From assembly GCA_001898405.1 (NCBI GenBank), contig MKTW01000009.1, positions 62,001-126,000 on the forward strand: a stretch of 64,000 bases of DNA, in the 5' to 3' direction. The position numbers and the translations under genes were made by a program. The DNA is from Sphingobacteriales bacterium 44-61 (GTDB lineage Bacteria > Bacteroidota > Bacteroidia > Chitinophagales > Chitinophagaceae). Below are positions 1 to 9,052 of this stretch, in pieces. A model generated the notes under the pieces. The model was not told the origin of the DNA and did no database searches. It was given only the letters and a program-made list of their open reading frames with translations. The first letter of the stretch is position 1. The number at the start of each line of letters is the position of its first letter.

Positions 1-1
1 T

Positions 2-298
2 ATCACTCCAAAGACCGTAGTGAAATCGAAGCAACAGGTATTTGCTCAAACATCGGTACTCGATATCAAGGGATATGACCCTGCCAATCCTTATGCCGTA
101 GCTCCGGATGAAGACCTGGTGCCGGTGGCCGCTGAAGAACAGGCTGAGTATAAAACCATTCCCCAAACCGAGAAAGCCATTGGCAGAATCCGGAAGGATA
201 TGGAAAAAGCAGCCCGCGACCTTGACTTTATGGAAGCAGCCCGGTTAAGAGACGAGATGTTTGTGCTCCAGAAAAAGCTGGAAGAAATGAAAAAGTAG
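2..298 (+). CDS. uvrB: UvrB C-terminal part (excinuclease ABC subunit B), 5' end outside window
   Basis: UvrB is the damage-verifying helicase-like subunit of nucleotide excision repair; it is loaded by UvrA and then recruits UvrC. Only the last 98 residues are present and the frame is open to the window edge. They begin with ITPKTVVKS, which matches the end of the UvrB helicase domain. The last ~40 residues form a UVR domain (EKAIGRIRKDMEKAARDLDF...), the coiled-coil hairpin that docks on UvrC. The linker rich in Asp, Glu and Ala is normal. The identification rests on these two conserved blocks; the catalytic motifs lie outside the window. Confidence 0.93.
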   Translation: MTPKTVVKSKQQVFAQTSVLDIKGYDPANPYAVAPDEDLVPVAAEEQAEYKTIPQTEKAIGRIRKDMEKAARDLDFMEAARLRDEMFVLQKKLEEMKK

Positions 299-440
299 GC
301 TATCGTAGTTTTACTTTTTCTAACTGAGTGATTCTCCGCGATTTTCCAATTCTTAGACCCTGATTATTGGTAAGGAATCTGGTCCTGTTTACTTTTGGTA
401 AGTACCAATATCCATTTTAAAACCGGTAATCCAATTTTTT

Positions 441-671
441 ATGAGAAAGCGTATCCATAGGGTTGCGAATTTCCTTGCATTCAATCTTCTTTTTTTCGCC
501 ATTTACCTGAACTTTATTTACAAAGACCCATCTGTTCCTACCGTTACTGATAAAAACCAGGAAGACGCTGCTGCTTTCAGTGAAACCTTAACAGCTGAAA
601 AAAGCTTGGAGAAAAAAGAGACACCTGCCATCAGGGTCAACGAAGCAGTGGCAGCAAAAAAAATAAACTAA
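441..671 (+). CDS. small single-pass membrane protein, unknown function
   Basis: A 76-residue protein that I do not recognise. It starts with a basic stretch (MRKRIHR), has one hydrophobic segment at about residues 8-27, and then an acidic/basic hydrophilic tail of about 45 residues rich in Glu, Lys and Ala. It would sit in the inner membrane with the tail in the periplasm, or be a small anchored protein. It lies between uvrB and polA on the same strand, with 142 nt before it and 84 nt after it. Its ATG has no clear ribosome binding site, which is usual here. It could be a spurious frame, but the membrane-plus-tail composition looks real. Confidence 0.5.
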   Translation: MRKRIHRVANFLAFNLLFFAIYLNFIYKDPSVPTVTDKNQEDAAAFSETLTAEKSLEKKETPAIRVNEAVAAKKIN

Positions 672-743
672 ACCTGCAATCACTTTCCTTCCGGCTTCTG
701 CTAAGTCTTCCTCATGGCCCTGTCTGTACCCGCCTGAAATAAC

Positions 744-751
744 TACCTTAG
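744..751 (+). promoter_or_regulatory. candidate -7 box for polA
   Basis: TACCTTAG differs at one position from the Bacteroidota -7 consensus TAnnTTTG. It ends only 4 nt before the polA ATG, so a transcript started from it would be leaderless or nearly so. No convincing -33 TTTG is seen about 20 nt upstream. Weak evidence on its own. Confidence 0.3.
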
Positions 752-755
752 CGGC

Positions 756-3596
756 ATGGCAAAAAAAGTCTTTTTACTGGATGCAATGGCACTGGTATTC
801 CGTGCCTATTATGCATTGATCCGCAGCCCACGGCTGACGTCCAAAGGGAAAAATACCAACGCACAGTTCGGTTTCACCAATACACTTGTAGAGCTTATCA
901 ATAAGCAAAAGCCATCACACATGGCTGTTTGTTTTGATACATCTGCCCCCACCGAAAGGCATACCGATTTCGAACATTATAAAGCCAACCGCCAGGAAGC
1001 ACCAGAAGATATTATCAGCGCTATACCTGATATTAAAGCGATCATTACCGCTTTCAATATCCCCTGCATCGAGCTTGATGGATATGAAGCGGATGACATC
1101 ATCGGCACATTGAGCAAACAAGCCGAAGCTGCCGGATATGAAGTGTATATGGTAACCCCCGATAAAGATTACGGTCAACTGGTAAGCAATAACATCAAAA
1201 TATATAAACCCGGCTACCAGGGTGGGGATGTGGAAATAATGGGGCCCGAAGAAGTTTGTGCCAAATGGAATATCAAAGATGTGGCGCAGGTAATTGATAT
1301 CCTGGGGCTGATGGGTGATGCCGTAGATAATATACCAGGCATTGCCGGCGTAGGGGAAAAAACCGCTGCAAAACTATTGGCAGAATACGGAACATTGGAA
1401 AATGTTGTAGAAAAAGCTGACCAGATAAAAGGCGCACTTGGTGAAAAAGTGAGAAAAGGAAAAGAAGACGCTTTGCTTTCCAAAAAACTGGCTACCATTA
1501 TTACCAATGTACCAGTAGCTTTTCATGAAGAGGATTTTCGTATAAAAGACCTGGACAAAGAAAAACTCAAAACAGTTTTCGCAGACCTTGAATTTAAAAC
1601 ATTAGGCAAACGCCTGCTTGGCGAAGAAGTAAGCGAAGTAAAAACGGCTCCCGAAGGAGTGCAAACAGATCTTTTTGGAAACATTATTGAACCGCCTACT
1701 GCTAAAGCTGCCGCCAAAACAACAACAGCAAGCGTCTCTTCCGATACAGAAGAGGGAACAGAAGGCACGGTTGATAAAAACATTCATAACACACCGCACA
1801 CTTACACGGCGGTAGAAGGAGACAAAGCTATCAAAGAATTGGTAGCCGCTTTATCCAAACACACAGAGATCTGTTTTGATACAGAAACTACCGGTATTGA
1901 TGCTAATCTTGCTGAGCTTGTAGGGTTGAGTTTTTCTGTAACCCCGGGAGAAGCATTTTATGTTCCCTGCCCTGCAGATCAACAACAAACAAAACACATC
2001 CTTTCTTTTTTCCAGCCATTATTTGAAGACAGCAAAAAAGTATGGATCGGGCAAAATACCAAATACGACCTGCTGGTGTTGAAATGGTATGATATGGAAA
2101 TAACCGGAAAGCTGTTTGATACCATGCTTGCCCATTACGTAATAGAACCTGATGGCAAAAGAAGCATGGACCTGCTGAGCAATAAATTCCTTGGATACGA
2201 ACCCGTTCATATTGAAGAGCTGATCGGTAAAAAAGGAAAGACACAGGGCACTATGCGGGATGTGGAACTGGAAAAAATAACAGCTTATGCTGCAGAAGAT
2301 GCTGATATCACCCTTCAACTGAAGAATGTGTTTACCCCCATGCTGAAATCAAAAGAAGTGGAAAAGGTATTTGAGGAAGTGGAAAGCCCATTGGTGAAAG
2401 TGCTGGTAGATATGGAATTCGAAGGCGTAAAAATAGACGAGGGCTTCCTGAAAGATTATTCCCGGGAGTTGGAAAAAGAAGCAAAAACCGCAGAAGAAAA
2501 TGTGTATCAAAAAGCTGGTGTCCGCTTTAATCTTGCATCGCCCAAGCAATTGGGTGAAGTGCTTTTTGATAAACTGAAACTGGACCCATCTGCTAAAAAA
2601 ACAAAGACCGGTCAATATCAGACCGGTGAAGATGTGTTGTTGAAACTTGCAGCAAGAGGCAACCAGATCGTGGAAGATATCCTGGCATTCCGCGAGCTTA
2701 CCAAACTCAAATCAACTTATGTGGATACACTCCCTGAACTGGTAAACCCTAAAACAGGACGTGTACACACCACTTATGGCCAGGCAGTGGCTGTAACCGG
2801 AAGATTGGCCAGCAATAACCCCAATCTCCAGAATATTCCTGTAAGAACAGACCGCGGAAAGGAAATACGCAAGGCATTTATTCCAAGAGATGAAAAACAT
2901 ATCATACTGTCTGCGGATTATTCACAAATAGAACTAAGGATCGTTGCATCCATCAGTGGTGATGTAAACATGTGTGATGCATTCCGGAAAGGAACGGATA
3001 TCCATACTGCAACAGCTTCACGGGTGTACAATGTGCCCGAAACTGAAGTAACCAAGGAAATGCGCTACAAAGCCAAGAGCGTGAATTTCGGGATCATTTA
3101 TGGCCAGGGTGCATTTGGGCTGGCCGACAACCTGGGTATTTCCCGGACGGAGGCAAAAGAGATCATTGACAACTACAAAAAGCAATTTCCTGGAATACAG
3201 CAATATATGGACAATACCATCAACTTCGCACGCGAACATGGCTATGTGCAAACGCTGATGGGAAGAAAAAGATGGCTAAAAGATATTAATTCTGCTAATT
3301 TCACTGTCCGGGGTTTTGCTGAGCGGAATGCTATCAACTCCCCTATACAGGGCACGGCTGCAGATATGATCAAACTGGCGATGCAAAAAGTGCATGCAGC
3401 CATGAAAAAAGCAAAGATGAAAAGCAAGATGATATTGCAGGTGCATGATGAATTGCTGTTTGATGCTGTAAAAGAAGAAATGGCGGAATTGAAACCCCTG
3501 ATCCTGGAAAACATGCAATCAGCTTTACCGCTTCCCAATGAAGTTCCTGTGATTGCAGAATGTGGTGAAGGTAATAACTGGTTAGCAGCGCATTAA
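756..3596 (+). CDS. polA: DNA polymerase I
   Basis: Family A DNA polymerase for gap filling, Okazaki-fragment maturation and repair synthesis. The 946 residues hold three domains. The 5'-3' exonuclease occupies roughly 1-290 (YEADDIIGTL, TPDKDYGQLV). The 3'-5' exonuclease lies around 345-530 with all carboxylate motifs: FDTETTG at ~374, NTKYDLLVL, and YAAEDADIT, so proofreading should be active. The polymerase domain fills the rest, with motif A (DYSQIELR at ~719), motif B (RYKAKSVNFGIIYG) and motif C (QVHDELLFD at ~893). Residues 300-345 are a Thr/Ala/Glu-rich linker. Length is normal for a full-length Pol I. Confidence 0.98.
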   Translation: MAKKVFLLDAMALVFRAYYALIRSPRLTSKGKNTNAQFGFTNTLVELINKQKPSHMAVCFDTSAPTERHTDFEHYKANRQEAPEDIISAIPDIKAIITAFNIPCIELDGYEADDIIGTLSKQAEAAGYEVYMVTPDKDYGQLVSNNIKIYKPGYQGGDVEIMGPEEVCAKWNIKDVAQVIDILGLMGDAVDNIPGIAGVGEKTAAKLLAEYGTLENVVEKADQIKGALGEKVRKGKEDALLSKKLATIITNVPVAFHEEDFRIKDLDKEKLKTVFADLEFKTLGKRLLGEEVSEVKTAPEGVQTDLFGNIIEPPTAKAAAKTTTASVSSDTEEGTEGTVDKNIHNTPHTYTAVEGDKAIKELVAALSKHTEICFDTETTGIDANLAELVGLSFSVTPGEAFYVPCPADQQQTKHILSFFQPLFEDSKKVWIGQNTKYDLLVLKWYDMEITGKLFDTMLAHYVIEPDGKRSMDLLSNKFLGYEPVHIEELIGKKGKTQGTMRDVELEKITAYAAEDADITLQLKNVFTPMLKSKEVEKVFEEVESPLVKVLVDMEFEGVKIDEGFLKDYSRELEKEAKTAEENVYQKAGVRFNLASPKQLGEVLFDKLKLDPSAKKTKTGQYQTGEDVLLKLAARGNQIVEDILAFRELTKLKSTYVDTLPELVNPKTGRVHTTYGQAVAVTGRLASNNPNLQNIPVRTDRGKEIRKAFIPRDEKHIILSADYSQIELRIVASISGDVNMCDAFRKGTDIHTATASRVYNVPETEVTKEMRYKAKSVNFGIIYGQGAFGLADNLGISRTEAKEIIDNYKKQFPGIQQYMDNTINFAREHGYVQTLMGRKRWLKDINSANFTVRGFAERNAINSPIQGTAADMIKLAMQKVHAAMKKAKMKSKMILQVHDELLFDAVKEEMAELKPLILENMQSALPLPNEVPVIAECGEGNNWLAAH

Positions 3597-3652
3597 AACG
3601 ACACATTTATCCGTTATAGCAGTAAGCAACGCAATCATATACTGCCCTTTTT

Positions 3653-5938
3653 ATGCAAATTGATAACAAAAAGCTTTTTGTAACAAACTTACTGGCTGAA
3701 GCCCGCCAGGAGGATGTTCTTTCCATTCAATTATCAGATCAACTCAATGATGGATTCAACAAGGCCGTTTTCGATGCACTTGCTGAAGGATTGGTGGTGC
3801 AGGATGCAAAAGGAGAAGTCATTGTGTATAACAGGGCAGCACAATTGATTCTCGGGCTTACCAAAGAACAACTGATAGACAGGAATTTCCTGGAAAATAA
3901 AGTAAAATGCTTTCATGAAGATGGCTCTTCGTTTTCCTGGGATCTTTTTCCTGCAGTGATCGTTGCACGAACAGGAACTTCACAAACAAATATCGTACTC
4001 GGCTGGCACCACACAGACGGGAATACCCGTTGGATCAATATCAACTCCCATCCAATAATAGAAGAAACAGGAAAGCTGACGGGAACGGTTACCTCTTTTA
4101 CTGATATTACTGCTATAAAAGCTGCACAGGAAGAAATGAAGCGCTCAGAAGAAAAACTTCATTCCGTTGTCAATAGCAGCAAGAATGGGGTTTTTCTTAT
4201 TGACAGAAACTACAAAATACTCCTCGTAAATGAAGACGCCGTTAACCGGCAAATGATCATGTCTGGCGTGCCCAGGATACACGAGGGTATGTGTTTTCTC
4301 GATATTTTGCCCGAACATCGCAGAAAGCCTGTTAAGGATGCCCTGGATAGTGTGCTTCGTGGTCAGTCTGTTGAATATGAGATAGTATACACAAAAGCAG
4401 ATAACCAGGACCTGTGGTTGCTGGCTAATTATACCCCGGTAAGAGATAAAAATGGGGAGATCACAGCTATCTGTTTTACCACAAATGATATTACCGCACT
4501 TAAGACAAACGAATCGGCCTTAAATAAAAGCGAACAGCGCTGGAAATTTGCGCTCGATGGGGCCGGCGATGGTGTGTGGGAATATAATTTTCAAACCAAG
4601 GAATCTTATTATTCCCCGCTTTATAAAAACATGCTTGGTTTTACTGATGAGGAATTTCAGAACGAAGCATATGAATGGCATTCACGCATTCACCCCGATG
4701 ATCTGAAGAAGATAACCGGTATTGACAAACTGTATGAAGATCATGCCATCAGGAATCACTCAGTGGAGTATCGCTTAAGAAGCAAGTCTGGCGAATACGT
4801 GTGGGTACTTGACAGGGGAATGCTGCTTGAATGGACCCCGGATGGCAGACCGCTTACGCTGATCGGTACGCATAAAAATATTACTGAAGAAAAAATGCGG
4901 GAGGAGAGCTTATTACAATCCCGTCAGCGCTTCAGCTCTTTCATGGCCAATACGCCTACTTTATCATGGATCATTGATGAAAACGCCATTTTCCGTTTTC
5001 TCAATGTACCCTATCTAAAAGCATTTAATCTTACAGAATCAGACATTGGAAAATCCGTTTACGATATTTTTCCCAGGCATGTATGTGATCACTTTATAGA
5101 AAATAACTGGAAAGTCTGGAATTCCGGAGCCTCTATTGAAACTATTGAAGAAGGCGTTGATCCGGATGGGAAGGCCCAACTATTTCACATTTTCAAATTC
5201 CCCCTGGAATCTGAAAACGGACTTCGCATGCTGGGTGGTGTTGCCTTGGATATTACCCAGAAAGTGTTGCTGGAAAAACGGCTTGCAGAAGAACAGGAAA
5301 AGAAAAAGCGCGAGATCATCCAGGCTATTATGAATGCCCAGGAAAATGAACGGAAAGAGTTGGCGTATGAATTGCATGATAATGTAAACCAGATATTGTC
5401 TTCTTCACGCCTGATGCTGGAAGTAGCTATTGAAAAGCCGAATATCAGCCATGAGTTCATGCGCCGCAGCCTGAACTATCTGCAGGATGCTGTAACGGAA
5501 TTGCGAAAGATCAGTCACAGCCTCATACCCGGCACCCTGCGGGATATAAGCCTTGAAGCAGCGATCGAAGAAGTGGTACAAAATATTAATGCAACGAAGA
5601 AAATCAAGATCACTTATCAGAAAGAGATCGCTCACTCCGGAAAAGCCATTTTACCGGAAATACAACTGGCGATACTTCGTATTGTGCAGGAACAATGCAA
5701 TAATATCCTGAAACATGCCAACGCAACAGAAGCATCCATCTCACTGAATATAGATTCCCGGGAAATTTTATTGCTGATCAACGATAATGGCAATGGATTT
5801 GATACAGTAAATACTAAAAAAGGCCTGGGGCTCAACAATATCTTTAACCGTACGGCCTATTATCATGGCACCATACAGCTGGATTCGTCAGTTGGCAATG
5901 GCTGTAGCTTGCAGATCCGCATACCCTTACCTGCCTGA
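3653..5938 (+). CDS. soluble multi-PAS sensor histidine kinase (NarL/DesK-type core)
   Basis: 761 residues with no membrane segment or signal peptide, so a cytoplasmic sensor. Four PAS-type modules follow one another at about 30-165, 170-290, 295-420 (a PAS_3-like unit with WEYNFQTKESYYSPLYKNML) and 425-545; PAC-like ends such as TSFTDITAIK and CFTTNDITALK are visible. A HisKA_3-type dimerisation helix follows, with the phospho-acceptor in ELAYELHDNVNQILSS. The HATPase domain has NNILKHANA, DNGNGFD and GLGLNNI. Such kinases normally partner a NarL/LuxR-type regulator, but none is adjacent: polA is upstream and a DUF1579 lipoprotein downstream. It is therefore an orphan kinase by position. Its signal is unknown. 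Confidence 0.93.
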   Translation: MQIDNKKLFVTNLLAEARQEDVLSIQLSDQLNDGFNKAVFDALAEGLVVQDAKGEVIVYNRAAQLILGLTKEQLIDRNFLENKVKCFHEDGSSFSWDLFPAVIVARTGTSQTNIVLGWHHTDGNTRWININSHPIIEETGKLTGTVTSFTDITAIKAAQEEMKRSEEKLHSVVNSSKNGVFLIDRNYKILLVNEDAVNRQMIMSGVPRIHEGMCFLDILPEHRRKPVKDALDSVLRGQSVEYEIVYTKADNQDLWLLANYTPVRDKNGEITAICFTTNDITALKTNESALNKSEQRWKFALDGAGDGVWEYNFQTKESYYSPLYKNMLGFTDEEFQNEAYEWHSRIHPDDLKKITGIDKLYEDHAIRNHSVEYRLRSKSGEYVWVLDRGMLLEWTPDGRPLTLIGTHKNITEEKMREESLLQSRQRFSSFMANTPTLSWIIDENAIFRFLNVPYLKAFNLTESDIGKSVYDIFPRHVCDHFIENNWKVWNSGASIETIEEGVDPDGKAQLFHIFKFPLESENGLRMLGGVALDITQKVLLEKRLAEEQEKKKREIIQAIMNAQENERKELAYELHDNVNQILSSSRLMLEVAIEKPNISHEFMRRSLNYLQDAVTELRKISHSLIPGTLRDISLEAAIEEVVQNINATKKIKITYQKEIAHSGKAILPEIQLAILRIVQEQCNNILKHANATEASISLNIDSREILLLINDNGNGFDTVNTKKGLGLNNIFNRTAYYHGTIQLDSSVGNGCSLQIRIPLPA

Positions 5939-6025
5939 TCTTTCGTCGGCTTTATTTCCAGGTTCATCGGGCAGGCTGTTTCAATTCAGGGTATGTTTTT
6001 TACTTTTTCAATAAATCTTGCAAAC

Positions 6026-6688
6026 ATGAAACGCTTAACTCTAACTTTTTGCTTTGCGGCAATAATATTTGCTGCCTGCAATAATGAATCTAAAACGCCG
6101 GAGGAAACAACTAAAGCGGATACTCCTGCTGCTGCCACCGCCGAGAAGGCGGCCGAGCCTTACACCATGCCCGACTCAGCAACAATGATGAAAAACTGGA
6201 CAGCTTATATGACCCCTGGTGACATGCATAAAATGATGGCCTCCTGGAATGGCAACTGGACAGGAGAAATAACCATGTGGGAAAGCCCCGATGCACCGCC
6301 TCAAAAAAGTGTTGGAAAGGCTGTCAATAAAATGATCATGGGAGGACGTTACCAGTCGGCTACTTATACCGGCAATATGATGGGCATGCCCTTCGAAGGT
6401 CAGTCCACATTGGCGTATGATAACAACTCCAAACAATTTATTTCAACCTGGATTGATAATATGGGCACAGGTATGATGGTGCTCAAAGGTAGTTGGGACC
6501 CCGGCAGCAAATCCATGACCCTAACCGGTAAGATGGTAGACCCGATCTCTGGTACCAACCGGGAAACAGACATTCGTGAAGTATTCAAAATAATCGACGA
6601 CAAGACACAAACAATGGAAATGTATTGCCCGGGAATGGATGGAAAAGAATTTAAGACAATGGAGATAAAATATACAAGGAGTAAGTAG
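6026..6688 (+). CDS. DUF1579 family lipoprotein
   Basis: A predicted lipoprotein. The ATG at 6026 is preferred over the in-frame one at 5993 because MKRLTLTFCFAAIIFAAC then gives a clean signal peptide with lipobox Cys. After a short Glu/Thr/Ala spacer, the body (WNGNWTGEITMWESP..., MIMGGRYQSATYTGNMMGMPFEG, ...EVFKIIDDKTQTMEMY) matches the DUF1579 pattern of a lipocalin-like beta fold in Bacteroidota and other bacteria. The biochemical role of the family is not established. It is followed at once by the 172-nt inverted-repeat element at 6703-6874, and the next gene converges on it. Confidence 0.8.
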   Translation: MKRLTLTFCFAAIIFAACNNESKTPEETTKADTPAAATAEKAAEPYTMPDSATMMKNWTAYMTPGDMHKMMASWNGNWTGEITMWESPDAPPQKSVGKAVNKMIMGGRYQSATYTGNMMGMPFEGQSTLAYDNNSKQFISTWIDNMGTGMMVLKGSWDPGSKSMTLTGKMVDPISGTNRETDIREVFKIIDDKTQTMEMYCPGMDGKEFKTMEIKYTRSK

Positions 6689-6702
6689 TAGGCTATTAAT
6701 TG

Positions 6703-6874
6703 GCCGAAAGACATTTGCTGTTGTCACCCCGGCCCTGGTTTAGTTCACTTACTAGTTTGAAAAATATAAGAGCCGGGATCTCCTCAACGTTGGGCAGACC
6801 CCGGCCCTTAGCGTACTATACCAGTTAAATTTCCTAAACCAGGGCCGGGGTGACAACAGCAAATGTCTTTCGGC
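6703..6874. repeat. MITE-like element: perfect 41-bp inverted repeat around a 90-nt spacer
   Basis: Bases 6703-6743 (GCCGAAAGACATTTGCTG... ending GGCCCTGGTTTAG) are repeated exactly in reverse complement at 6834-6874. The spacer of 90 nt contains another ACCCCGGCCCT (about 6798-6808) that also matches the right arm, so two alternative pairings exist. The element fills the gap between two convergent genes. It has no T-run, so it is not a simple terminator, and it has no coding capacity. Confidence 0.85.
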
Positions 6875-6885
6875 ATCAATCCCCT

Positions 6886-7389
6886 CTACGACGAAATCAC
6901 CTCTCCGATCTTTTCATTCCTGTTCCTCAAATCTATTCCTCCCTCCAGCATCGATTTAAGGTTGGCCATATAAAACGTCCAGCCTGTTTTGCATCCGATA
7001 TGGTAGTTCTGAAATCCTTTATCGTCTGTAGGAATATTTTCCTGCAAAAGCTCCACGATCGTTTCTCCCTCTAATTGAAAAATTGAAACAGTGCAGATTC
7101 CTGCTTTTCCAAAACGAAAGCGGAACCGGTCTTTTTCATTTTGCTCAAGCACTTCTCCGTCTTCAAATGTGGAATCAGGATATCCATGCCAACGCCATAG
7201 GTATGTATCACCTGCCTGCACTTTATCTTTTGCTTTTCTTTCTGCTTCATCCCTGCTGCGAAAAGAGGCCTGCCTCAGGAAAAAATGTTCAAGACCCGCA
7301 GGTGTTGTCCAGCTTTCAAAAATTTTTTCTGCCGGAGCTTTCACTGGGATACGTACTACGAAACGGCTTTTATCAAAATCATTTCCCAT
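6886..7389 (-). CDS. SRPBCC/AHSA1-like (START-fold) protein
   Basis: 167 residues with the pattern of the Bet v1/START superfamily, AHSA1 branch: VVRIPVKAPAEKIFESWTTPAGLEHFF at the N-terminus, a WRWHGYPDSTFEDGEVLE strand region, and a C-terminal helix with GCKTGWTFYMANLKSMLEGG. These proteins form a deep hydrophobic pocket; the ligand here is unknown. It is cytosolic. It lies 30 nt downstream of the DUF1761 gene on the same strand, so the two may be cotranscribed. Confidence 0.8.
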   Translation of the reverse strand: MGNDFDKSRFVVRIPVKAPAEKIFESWTTPAGLEHFFLRQASFRSRDEAERKAKDKVQAGDTYLWRWHGYPDSTFEDGEVLEQNEKDRFRFRFGKAGICTVSIFQLEGETIVELLQENIPTDDKGFQNYHIGCKTGWTFYMANLKSMLEGGIDLRNRNEKIGEVISS

Positions 7390-7419
7390 ATTATTATAGA
7401 GATTTTAAATTATGATGAA

Positions 7420-7854
7420 TCATCTCCACACCCCAATGATCGCTCCCATCAGTGTAAGTGAAACAAGGCTGTAAAATCCATTGATCAGTATCACCCTCCA
7501 GGGCTTTTGTTCAAACAGGCTGTGGATAGCAATAGCGCAAAAGGTCCAGATACCGGCAAGAAACCCTGCTGTAGCACCCCACGACATATCAACTACCGGA
7601 GCACACTCTCCTGTGCATCCTTCCGGTGAAGGTGCAAGGAACATGCCCAGGTTGGCCGCCATCAGCAATGAAAAGATCAGCGTCCATCCGAACACTTTAG
7701 CCTTGCTGCCTTTTTTTACATCTTCCTCCGTTAGTTGATTATCTTTCATCCATGCTCTACCAAATAAACCCGGTGAATACCATATTCCTCCAACAACAAA
7801 AGAAGACAGGCCGGCTACCAGCACGGCAAGCCAATTGATGGTTCCTAACTGCAT
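7420..7854 (-). CDS. DUF1761 family membrane protein
   Basis: 144 residues with four hydrophobic segments at about 6-26, 52-72, 88-110 and 120-142. The opening INWLAVLVAGLSSFVVGGIWYSPGLFGRAWM is the hallmark of DUF1761, an uncharacterised inner-membrane family. A loop of about 15 residues between segments 2 and 3 contains two cysteines (CTGEC). It starts divergently from the LytS-type kinase at 7953, with a 98-nt gap that should hold both promoters, and is followed by the SRPBCC gene. Confidence 0.82.
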   Translation of the reverse strand: MQLGTINWLAVLVAGLSSFVVGGIWYSPGLFGRAWMKDNQLTEEDVKKGSKAKVFGWTLIFSLLMAANLGMFLAPSPEGCTGECAPVVDMSWGATAGFLAGIWTFCAIAIHSLFEQKPWRVILINGFYSLVSLTLMGAIIGVWR

Positions 7855-7952
7855 AGTAACAAGTTTTTAGTGGCTGATTAAATGATATATCTAAACTATT
7901 ACCTAATTTTTACCTCCTAATTACAAAGAGAACGAACGTGGAAAAGGAGAGG

Positions 7953-9014
7953 ATGAACATACCAAAACCAAAGACCAGCCCAAAAAACGAATACAAAGTC
8001 AACGACTTGGGGTTCCGGCTCATACTGATCCCATTCTTTGGCATCGTTATTCCGCTTATGACCGGCCTGGTCAATAACCACAATTTTTCCAACTGGCAGG
8101 TCAAATGGAGCTTTCTGTATACGATCATGATCGCACTGATCGTATGGCAGGGTAACCGCTATCTTCATTCCTCTCTCAGAAGCTATTTTGACTGGATCAA
8201 TAAGCCATTGCAAAAAGTGATGGTGCTGATATTATCGGTCGTATTCTATACAGTGCCGGTAAGTGTGTTGCTGCTGGTAGGTTGGTATCAATTATTTACA
8301 CAAGAGCCGGTCAACTGGGAGATCGTATCCGAGGCTACCATGATCATCCTGATCGCAGTTGTTTTTATTACACATGTATATGAAACCGTGATCCTGGTGA
8401 AGCAATCCGAAAATGAAATGATCCGGAATGAGCAACTCGAAAGAGCCAAAGTAGAAGCTGAACTGGAAGCATTAAAAAACCAGATAGATCCTCATTTTAT
8501 TTTCAATTCATTGAATACACTCAGCCACCTGATAGAAGAACAACCTGCTAGGGCCAAGCAATTCAATGATACGCTTGCAGATGTATACCGCTACATCCTG
8601 CAAAACAAAGCGCGCGACCTGGTTTTGCTGCGCGATGAGATGGGCTTCCTCGAAAGTTATTTTTTATTGTTAAAAATCCGCTTTGAGAACGCCGTGCAAC
8701 TGGAAAAAAATGTAGAGGATGCAGCGTTGGAATATTTTTTGGTGCCTCCTATATCTCTTCAGCTGCTGGCCGAAAACGCCATCAAGCATAATGAATTCTC
8801 TGAAGAGTCGCCACTTGTGTTTTCCATTACCCTGGAAAATGAAGAGCTTCTTGTAAAAAACCGGTTATATAAAAAGGAGCTCCGCAAGCCTTCTTCCAGG
8901 ATAGGGTTGCACAATCTTAATGAGCGTTATAAACTCGTTACAAGTAAAGAGATCAGCAGCTTTGAAGAGAACGGGGCCTTTACGGTTAAGCTTCCTGTTT
9001 TGAGGCTGGCCTAG
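7953..9014 (+). CDS. LytS/YehU-type sensor histidine kinase
   Basis: Membrane histidine kinase of the His_kinase (PF06580) family. It has four hydrophobic segments in the first ~150 residues, a coiled linker (ERAKVEAELEALKNQ), then the phospho-acceptor block DPHFIFNSLNTLSHLIE (His near residue 181) and an ATPase with PPISLQLLAENAIKHN and IGLHNLNERY. ATG 7953, with AAAAGGAGAGG just upstream, is chosen over GTG 7938; the GTG start would add five residues. It is paired with the LytTR regulator 38 nt downstream, its likely phosphorylation target. The family pairs this kinase type with LytTR regulators across Bacteroidota. The stimulus is unknown. Confidence 0.93.
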   Translation: MNIPKPKTSPKNEYKVNDLGFRLILIPFFGIVIPLMTGLVNNHNFSNWQVKWSFLYTIMIALIVWQGNRYLHSSLRSYFDWINKPLQKVMVLILSVVFYTVPVSVLLLVGWYQLFTQEPVNWEIVSEATMIILIAVVFITHVYETVILVKQSENEMIRNEQLERAKVEAELEALKNQIDPHFIFNSLNTLSHLIEEQPARAKQFNDTLADVYRYILQNKARDLVLLRDEMGFLESYFLLLKIRFENAVQLEKNVEDAALEYFLVPPISLQLLAENAIKHNEFSEESPLVFSITLENEELLVKNRLYKKELRKPSSRIGLHNLNERYKLVTSKEISSFEENGAFTVKLPVLRLA

Positions 9015-9052
9015 AAACCGTGAACAAACAGACAACATCTTAAACCAGAACC

